The notes beneath the pieces were generated by a model, which was given only the letters and a program-made list of their open reading frames with translations, was not told where the DNA came from and did no database searches. A DNA stretch of 19,340 bases from Oscillospiraceae bacterium (GTDB lineage: Bacteria > Bacillota > Clostridia > UMGS1810). A program made the position numbers and the translations under genes. Each line of letters begins with the position of its first letter. Position 1 is the first letter of the stretch. The DNA lies in NCBI GenBank assembly GCA_021629085.1, contig JAJXRJ010000012.1, positions 15,023 through 34,362 on the forward strand. Reading direction: 5' to 3'. Positions 14,445 to 19,340 of the stretch are shown here, piece by piece.

Positions 14445-14497
14445 TCTATGCACACTCCGTAACTGTATTTAAAACTTGCAATTAAAAACCGCAGCCA

Positions 14498-15097
14498 TCA
14501 CGCCAGTTCTTCCCCAAACACCACCGCGTCCACATAGCTCCAAAACTCCTCTACGCCCATGGCCTTTACAGTGGAAAACGGGATGATGACGTCGTCGCCC
14601 GAAAGCCCCAGCGTTTGAATGATGTTACGAAGGCTTTCTTCCAACTTATTTTTACCGAGCTTGTCGCACTTGGTGGCAACCACCACCGCACGCGGGCAAT
14701 AGGAACGGATATACTCCATCATGGTCACGTCATCCTTGGTGGGGGTGTGGCGGGAATCCACCAGCAGCACCACCTGGCTTAACTGGGTTCTTGTTCCAAG
14801 GTAGGTTTCTATCATATCCGCCCATTTTTTCTTTTCCGCCTTGGACACCTGCGCATAGCCGTAGCCCGGCAGGTCCACAATATAGAGCGCATTGTCAATA
14901 TTGTAAAAATTGATGGTTGCAGTTTTGCCCGGCTTTTGGCTCACCCGCGCAAGGCTCTTGCGGTTTAAAAGCTTGTTGATCAGCGACGATTTCCCCACAT
15001 TGGACCGCCCTGCAAACGCAATTTCCGGCACGCTGGAATTGGGATACTGCTTGGGCGCCACTGCGGAGATGGTAAGCGAAACGTTGTGCAGGTTCAT
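14498..15097 (-). CDS. engB: Ribosome biogenesis GTPase EngB (YihA/YsxC)
   Basis: A 199-aa GTPase needed for late 50S ribosomal subunit assembly. G1 is GRSNVGKSS (30-38), the Thr-rich switch I with PGKTATINFY (56-65) holds G2, DLPGYGYA (75-82) is G3, and TKCD (142-145) is G4. It is the normal length. ATG 15097 starts one base after the lon stop codon; GGAGG lies inside the end of lon, so the two are likely translationally coupled. An open frame continuing upstream to 15151 is inside lon and has no family sequence. lon-engB adjacency is common in Firmicutes. Confidence 0.97.
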   Translation of the reverse strand: MNLHNVSLTISAVAPKQYPNSSVPEIAFAGRSNVGKSSLINKLLNRKSLARVSQKPGKTATINFYNIDNALYIVDLPGYGYAQVSKAEKKKWADMIETYLGTRTQLSQVVLLVDSRHTPTKDDVTMMEYIRSYCPRAVVVATKCDKLGKNKLEESLRNIIQTLGLSGDDVIIPFSTVKAMGVEEFWSYVDAVVFGEELA

Positions 15098-15098
15098 G

Positions 15099-17444
15099 TC
15101 AGCCCTCCAATGCGGTGTCCAGCACCGTCTGCATTTCTTTTGCCGGCACAAAGGTCATTTCCTGCCGGATATTTTCCGGGATGTCTTCGATATCCTTTTC
15201 ATTTTCGGATGGGATGATAATGGTGCGGATGCCAGCGCGGTAGGCCGCCAGGGATTTTTCTTTCAGCCCGCCGATGGGCAGCACCCGGCCCCGGATGGTC
15301 ACCTCGCCCGTCATGGCGATGCCCCGGTCAATGCGCCTTCCGGTGAGCGCCGAAATGAGCGCCGTGGCCATAGTGATGCCCGCGCTGGGGCCGTCTTTGG
15401 GCGTTGCGCCCTCGGGCACGTGAATGTGAATGTCCGTGTTTTTGTAAAATTCTTTGTCCACGCCCAAGTCCTCAGCCTGTGCGCGGATAAAGCTCACCGC
15501 CGCATGGGCCGATTCCTTCATCACGTCACCCAAAGACCCTGTGAGCTCGATTTTCCCAGTTCCCGGCACGGTGTTGACCTCAATAAACAGTGTGTCGCCG
15601 CCATACGGCGTCCATGCAAGGCCAGTTGCCACGCCAATCTCACTGTGCTCGTTCATGGCATTTTTCGAATATACCTGTTTGCCCAGATATTTGCCCAAAT
15701 TTTTAGGTGTGATGGTGACGCTTTTTTTGTCGCCCCCCACAATCAGCTTGGCGGCGCGGCGGAGAATTTTTGCAATTTTGCGCTCCAAATCACGCACGCC
15801 TGATTCCATGGTATAGTTGTCAATCATTTCAATGAGCGCCGCGTCTGTAATGCGCATATTGGCCCTTTTGAGCCCATGGATTTTGAGCTGCTTGGGGATA
15901 AGATACCCCTTTGCAATGTGCAGCTTTTCCTCATCCGTATAGCCTGAAACATGGATGACTTCCATGCGGTCTAACAGTGGCCGGTCAATGGTTTCCGTGG
16001 TGTTTGCGGTGGTGATAAACAGCACGTTGGAAAGATCAAACGGCAGCTCGATATAGTGGTCGCGGAAGCTGAAGTTTTGCTCGGAATCGAGCACCTCCAA
16101 AAGTGCAGACGACGGGTCGCCTTTAAAATCCCGGCTCATTTTGTCCACCTCGTCTAGTAAGATGAGCGGATTGTTGGAGCCGGCCTGCTTGAGCGCGGCA
16201 ATCACCCGGCCTGGCATGGAGCCGATATAGGTTTTGCGGTGGCCGCGGATTTCCGCCTCATCCTTGACGCCGCCCAGCGAAATACGCACATAGTTTCGTC
16301 CCAGCGCCCGCGCCACGGATGCAGCAATGGAGGTTTTGCCCACGCCCGGCGGGCCCACCAGGCAAATGATAGGCGATTTCATGTTATCGGGCGCAAGGGA
16401 GCGCACCGCCAAAAATTCCAAAATGCGCTCTTTTACCTGCTTCATGCCATAGTGGTCATGGTTTAACACCTGTTCAGCGCGTTTTAAATTGTTGTTGTCT
16501 TTGGTAGAAATGCTCCAAGGCAAATCGGCCAGCCATTCCACATAGCCGCGGATCACCGATGCTTCAGGGCTGCCCGGCTGCATTTTGTAAAGCCGGTCAA
16601 GCTCCTTTTCCGCCTTTTCCATCACAAAATCCGGCACATTGCCCGCCTGCAGACGCTCGGAAAGCTCTTCTATCTCTGCTTCCACGCTATCCCGGTCGCC
16701 CAGCTCGTCCTGAATCACTTTGAGCTGCTCGCGCAAATAGTAGTCGCGCTGGTTTTTGTCAATGTTGCCTTTCACCTTCTGGCTGATTTTGCGCTCAATG
16801 GCAATAATCTGGATTTCCCTGTCTAGCAGCCCCACCAGCATTTCCAAGCGCTTTATTACATCGAATTCTTCCAAAAGCGCCTGTTTGTCCTCAATGGCAA
16901 AGTTGACGTTTGCGCTTACCACATCGGCAAAGTGCTCCGGGTCAGTAATGTTGGAAAACGAGCCGATAGACTCTGCGGCAAGCTTGCCGTTGGCAGAGTA
17001 ATAGCGGGACAGCAGATTTTTCGTTTGGCGCATGAGCGCCTCTTTGGCAAGCTCCTCTTTCGGGTCGGGCTCGCCCGGCTGCACATTGTGTTCTACCACT
17101 TCGCATTCAAAATAGGGATTCGCCGATAAAAATTTCACAATCGTGGCACGGCTGATCCCCTCTATCAGCACCCGCACGTCGTTGTCCGGCAGCTTTAACA
17201 CCTGTTTGATGCGCGCAATGGTACCCACGCGGTATAAATCCGACTTTGTGGGATGCTCCACATCTGGATCCTTTTGCGCAGTCAAAAAAATAAACTGGTT
17301 TTCCACTACCGCTTCTTCCAGCGCATTGATGGACACTGTGCGCTTGACGTCAAAATGCAAAATCATATATGGAAATACCGGCAGCCCCCGCAAAGGGAGC
17401 ACAGGCAGGATTTGCGTCTTTGTTTCATTTGCTGTTTTGGCCAA
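15099..17444 (-). CDS. lon: ATP-dependent Lon protease
   Basis: A 781-aa AAA+ serine protease that degrades misfolded and regulatory proteins in the cytoplasm. The N-terminal LON domain covers about 8-205. Walker A GPPGVGKTS is at 364-372, and Walker B LILLDE ends at 431-432. The catalytic dyad is Ser687 (DGPSAG) and Lys730 (GGLKEK). Length fits LonA (about 780). The start is TTG at 17444: AGGAGG-like GGAGGG lies 7 nt upstream and AKTANETKTQILPVLPLRG begins the domain. The frame continues to 17549, but that passes through the promoter and the previous terminator. A near-consensus sigma-A promoter is at 17470-17498. I see no CIRCE or CtsR box, so heat-shock control is not evident. engB follows at once. 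Confidence 0.97.
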   Translation of the reverse strand: MAKTANETKTQILPVLPLRGLPVFPYMILHFDVKRTVSINALEEAVVENQFIFLTAQKDPDVEHPTKSDLYRVGTIARIKQVLKLPDNDVRVLIEGISRATIVKFLSANPYFECEVVEHNVQPGEPDPKEELAKEALMRQTKNLLSRYYSANGKLAAESIGSFSNITDPEHFADVVSANVNFAIEDKQALLEEFDVIKRLEMLVGLLDREIQIIAIERKISQKVKGNIDKNQRDYYLREQLKVIQDELGDRDSVEAEIEELSERLQAGNVPDFVMEKAEKELDRLYKMQPGSPEASVIRGYVEWLADLPWSISTKDNNNLKRAEQVLNHDHYGMKQVKERILEFLAVRSLAPDNMKSPIICLVGPPGVGKTSIAASVARALGRNYVRISLGGVKDEAEIRGHRKTYIGSMPGRVIAALKQAGSNNPLILLDEVDKMSRDFKGDPSSALLEVLDSEQNFSFRDHYIELPFDLSNVLFITTANTTETIDRPLLDRMEVIHVSGYTDEEKLHIAKGYLIPKQLKIHGLKRANMRITDAALIEMIDNYTMESGVRDLERKIAKILRRAAKLIVGGDKKSVTITPKNLGKYLGKQVYSKNAMNEHSEIGVATGLAWTPYGGDTLFIEVNTVPGTGKIELTGSLGDVMKESAHAAVSFIRAQAEDLGVDKEFYKNTDIHIHVPEGATPKDGPSAGITMATALISALTGRRIDRGIAMTGEVTIRGRVLPIGGLKEKSLAAYRAGIRTIIIPSENEKDIEDIPENIRQEMTFVPAKEMQTVLDTALEG

Positions 17445-17469
17445 AAAAATCCCTCCGTTTCTTTTATCT

Positions 17470-17498
17470 ATTATACCTTTATCGCCGGATTTTATCAA
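17470..17498 (-). promoter_or_regulatory. Near-consensus sigma-A promoter of lon
   Basis: On the minus strand TTGATA (17498-17493), 17 bp, and a perfect TATAAT (17475-17470). The start of transcription is near 17463, about 20 nt before the TTG start. It probably drives the whole lon-engB-pcrA-yerC-methyltransferase unit. Confidence 0.85.
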
Positions 17499-17548
17499 GT
17501 GATATTTTTGAAAAACAGACAGCGTACGAAACAGCATATTTGCGCGCA

Positions 17549-17578
17549 CAAAAAAAGGAACGGTTTAAAACCCGTTCC
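17549..17578 (-). terminator. Terminator of the yab/divIC operon
   Basis: On the minus strand GGAACGG (17578-17572) pairs with CCGTTCC (17563-17557) around an 8-nt loop, followed by a run of seven T and GTG. It sits 11 bp after the yabR stop codon and just ahead of the lon promoter. Confidence 0.92.
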
Positions 17579-17589
17579 CAGCCTTTCTT

Positions 17590-18012
17590 TTAATAGGAAT
17601 TGCGCCGGCCGCGCTTGACGTCCATGCTCCGTTTTAAATCGTGCATTTTTTCTTCGCTCGCCTGTTTAAACTTATTGAGTTTGTCCTCAAAAGAAGCCGC
17701 TTCGTCCACCGGCTTCGGTGTCCATTCCACATTTGCCGGCCGCCTGGACGCATGCGAAACCTCGGGCTTTTTTACCGCCTGTTTAATGGACAGGCCGATT
17801 TTTCCCTTTTCATCAATGGAAACCACCTTTACTTTTACTTGGTCGTTGATGGATAAATGGTCGTTGATGTTTTTTACATACTCCGCCGCAACTTCAGAAA
17901 TATGAACCAGGCCGGTTTTTACCTCTTTGCCCTCGCCAAATTCTACAAATGCGCCAAAGCTGGTGATTCCTGTGACCTTGCCGTCAAAAATTTTGCCAAC
18001 CTCCACCTGCAT
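17590..18012 (-). CDS. yabR: S1 RNA-binding domain protein, YabR-like
   Basis: A 140-aa protein with one S1 domain (about residues 1-75): GKIFDGKVTGITSFGAFVEF, then TGLVHISEVA and KVKVVSIDEKGKIGLSIK. After it comes a basic, low-complexity tail with EDKLNKFKQASEEKMHDLKRSMDVKRGRR, likely flexible and RNA-binding. The domain matches polyribonucleotide-associated YabR and general stress protein 13. Position supports yabR: in Bacillus the order is yabP-yabQ-divIC-yabR-spoIIE. ATG 18012 has AAAGGAGGAG 10 nt upstream; an extension to 18060 has no domain sequence. A TATAAT lies just upstream at about 18035 but lacks a clear -35 box. A terminator follows. Confidence 0.88.
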   Translation of the reverse strand: MQVEVGKIFDGKVTGITSFGAFVEFGEGKEVKTGLVHISEVAAEYVKNINDHLSINDQVKVKVVSIDEKGKIGLSIKQAVKKPEVSHASRRPANVEWTPKPVDEAASFEDKLNKFKQASEEKMHDLKRSMDVKRGRRNSY

Positions 18013-18059
18013 GGTAAAAAAGCTCCTCCTTTTATTATACGGTGCGCACGCAAAACACA

Positions 18060-18353
18060 TTACTTGCCGTTGGCGTCCACAAACACCTTTTCATCCGGCA
18101 TAACCAAACCAAGCTCTTCGCGCGCAACTTTTTCAACATAATAATCGGAAGAATATACGGATTCCTTTTGTGTCAGTTCGTCCGCCAGTTTCTCTTCCGC
18201 CTCAATTTCCTTTTGAAGCTGGGAAATTTGTCTGTTATAGTAATTGATGTTGCTCTGCTGCTGAATCAACACAAACGCAACGGCAAAAAGCACAATTAGA
18301 ATCACAATCGTGTTGGGTTTTACCAGCCTTCTTAGCCCTTTGTATTTTTGCAT
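18060..18353 (-). CDS. divIC: Septum formation initiator, DivIC/FtsB family
   Basis: A 97-aa bitopic division protein. One membrane segment (about 13-30: TIVILIVLFAVAFVLIQQ) follows a short basic cytoplasmic end. A coiled coil follows (about 31-65, NYYNRQISQLQKEIEAEEKLADEL), then the family motif YYVEKVAREELGLVMPDEKV. It is the partner of FtsL and DivIB in the septal ring. ATG 18353 has GGAG 7 nt upstream. A good sigma-A promoter (18404-18432) lies directly before it, separating it from sporulation genes yabP and yabQ. yabR follows after 47 nt. Confidence 0.94.
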   Translation of the reverse strand: MQKYKGLRRLVKPNTIVILIVLFAVAFVLIQQQSNINYYNRQISQLQKEIEAEEKLADELTQKESVYSSDYYVEKVAREELGLVMPDEKVFVDANGK

Positions 18354-18403
18354 ACCATCACTCCGTAAAATAAGCCGACAGTTTTTATACTTTTATGGAT
18401 TTT

Positions 18404-18432
18404 ATTATATACCATTTTTTTACGGTTGTAAA
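18404..18432 (-). promoter_or_regulatory. Sigma-A promoter of divIC-yabR
   Basis: On the minus strand TTTACA (18432-18427), 17 bp, perfect TATAAT (18409-18404). The -35 box starts just after the yabQ stop codon. Vegetative expression of divIC apart from yabPQ would follow. Confidence 0.8.
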
Positions 18433-18433
18433 G

Positions 18434-18931
18434 CTAAATTTTTTTAAAAATGTGTTTTATTTGCCGCACTTTCAATTTTTGTTTATTTTTTACAGATTTT
18501 ATACGGTTTGACACAAATTTCCCCCATTTTAAAACGATGCCCAGCGGTTTTTTGACTAATTTCAACAAGAACCGGATTGGAACTGCAAAAATCCGGATGA
18601 GAAATCGAACTGTTTTTTGTATCCACTTTGCAATGAAGTCTAACAGCTTCACAAAATAACGGCTCAGCGTCAGCCCATAAATGACAAAGCCCAGTACAAT
18701 CCCCAATATTTCATACCACCGCACCTGCCCGCTGTTGGTGATAAAAATGGCGCCAAATGCAATGAGTGACAATAGCATCCAAAAGAGCACGTCCTGCGCA
18801 CCGATAATCACAACACCGCCCACGGTATGATTGCGCAAAACGCGGTAAAAATCAAACACCATGCCAATGAGCACACCGCCCAAAAGCGTGCCAAAAAATA
18901 CATAGGCCTCATGGCTGTATGAAAGTTCCAA
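18434..18931 (-). CDS. yabQ: Spore cortex biosynthesis protein YabQ
   Basis: A 165-aa membrane protein needed for spore cortex formation; in Bacillus it localises to the forespore membrane. Hydrophobic segments are visible at about 9-28, 38-65 and 73-90. The C-terminal half is basic and amphipathic (RFLIRIFAVPIRFLLKLVKKPLGIVLKWG). TTG 18931 is the start, with GGAGAG 7 nt upstream and no ATG nearby. It is somewhat shorter than B. subtilis YabQ (about 211 aa). yabP lies 21 nt upstream and divIC downstream, the standard order. Confidence 0.9.
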   Translation of the reverse strand: MELSYSHEAYVFFGTLLGGVLIGMVFDFYRVLRNHTVGGVVIIGAQDVLFWMLLSLIAFGAIFITNSGQVRWYEILGIVLGFVIYGLTLSRYFVKLLDFIAKWIQKTVRFLIRIFAVPIRFLLKLVKKPLGIVLKWGKFVSNRIKSVKNKQKLKVRQIKHIFKKI

Positions 18932-18952
18932 GCTAAATCTCTCCTGTACGGT

Positions 18953-19246
18953 TTATTTAAAGAGACGGCCAAAAAATCCGCCTTTTCCTCCTGTGGCTTC
19001 CACATAACGCAGCGCGCTGATTTCACCGTCAATGGCCACCTCGCCGGTGTCAACCGAAAGCTTGTTGATATGTAAATTGTCCCCCTCTACAATTAGAATC
19101 CCCATGCCGGTGTGCAGGACAATCTCTTCCTCATGAAAGCTCTCCACGTCCTCCACGCCGGAAACGCTGAGCTTTTTGCGGCTTTCCATGATGATATTGT
19201 GGATGATATCGCTCCGGCTTTGCCGCATCACTTTTCTCTCGTCCAT
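18953..19246 (-). CDS. yabP: Sporulation protein YabP
   Basis: A 97-aa soluble protein of the YabP/YqfC family, required at the mother-cell side for spore coat or cortex formation. It has the family core LSVSGVEDVESFHEEEIVLHTGMGILIVEGDNLHINKLSVDTGEVAIDGEI, and ends in GGFFGRLFK, a likely membrane-associating tail. ATG 19246 has GGAG 5 nt upstream. It sits at the right edge of the window as the first gene of the yabP-yabQ pair; any upstream gene lies outside. Confidence 0.93.
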   Translation of the reverse strand: MDERKVMRQSRSDIIHNIIMESRKKLSVSGVEDVESFHEEEIVLHTGMGILIVEGDNLHINKLSVDTGEVAIDGEISALRYVEATGGKGGFFGRLFK

Positions 19247-19340
19247 TGTTTCTCCATCCTTTCTTTTTTATAAAAATAGCTTGTTTGTAATTATACTTAT
19301 TCAAAATTTGGACACGGTATGATAACTTTTGAAAAATGTA
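19247..19340 (-). promoter_or_regulatory. Upstream region of yabP, weak promoter candidates only
   Basis: No gene is visible to the window end. Minus-strand candidates are a TATAAT (19295-19290) without a good -35, and CATACCGT (19321-19314), which resembles the sigma-E -10 element. yabP is sigma-E-dependent in Bacillus, so the latter is plausible, but its -35 would be at the window edge. Confidence 0.25.

Noticed and set aside
14910..15803. Long plus-strand frame (297 codons) opposite engB and lon
   Set aside because: Both minus-strand genes have complete motifs here; the plus frame shows no domain and is His/Arg-rich as expected for a shadow.
17445..17549. N-terminal extension of the lon frame by 35 residues
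   Set aside because: It spans the lon promoter and reaches the upstream terminator; the TTG at 17444 has a strong ribosome site and starts the conserved domain.

Overview
The window looks like chromosome from a low-to-mid GC, spore-forming Clostridia-type Firmicute (my guess is a gut Oscillospiraceae or Eubacteriales relative). The reasons are the yabP-yabQ-divIC-yabR sporulation/division block, the cmk-plsC-ispH order with IspH fused to ribosomal protein S1 domains, a HutP-family protein, a YerC-type TrpR protein, several TTG/GTG starts and sigma-A-like promoters with 17-bp spacers. I see no tRNA, rRNA, CRISPR array, insertion sequence or att site.

Layout, left to right. Positions 1-122 hold no gene. 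A lipoprotein cyclophilin (123-707, minus) is read from its own promoter. A 315-bp AT-rich divergent intergenic region follows. Next is a two-gene plus-strand cassette: an XRE regulator (1023-1454) and a membrane-anchored ImmA/IrrE-like (M78) zinc protease with an extra Cys/His domain (1472-2296), closed by a strong terminator. A plus-strand esterase-like alpha/beta hydrolase (2439-3107) ends in a 24-bp convergent overlap with a minus-strand Na+/Ca2+ exchanger-family protein (3084-4025).

From 4200 to the right edge everything is on the minus strand. Read in transcription direction (right to left) the groups are as follows. (1) yabP-yabQ, then divIC-yabR from a separate sigma-A-like promoter, ended by a terminator at 17549-17578. 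(2) lon-engB-pcrA-yerC-methyltransferase from a near-consensus promoter at 17470-17498. (3) A cold-shock gene with its own promoter and a terminator-like hairpin after it. (4) rpiR-baiN, overlapping by 10 nt, then an unknown single-pass membrane protein. (5) hutP-cmk-plsC-ispH/S1 from a strong promoter at 8092-8120, with start/stop overlaps in the last three genes, ended by a terminator at 4144-4190.

Most of the window is conserved housekeeping: protein quality control, DNA repair, ribosome assembly, phospholipid and isoprenoid synthesis, division and sporulation. The part that looks accessory and least explained is the 953-2369 cassette: nested inverted repeats at the promoter, a DNA-binding regulator, and a protease with a cytoplasmic M78 domain, one membrane segment and a predicted extracytoplasmic Zn-ribbon-like domain. 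It resembles an ImmR/ImmA-type regulator-protease pair turned into a transmembrane sensor. Other points worth a look are a PlsC with an altered FPEGTR motif, a HutP relative that seems to lack the Mg2+-binding histidines, and tandem hairpins just upstream of rpiR.
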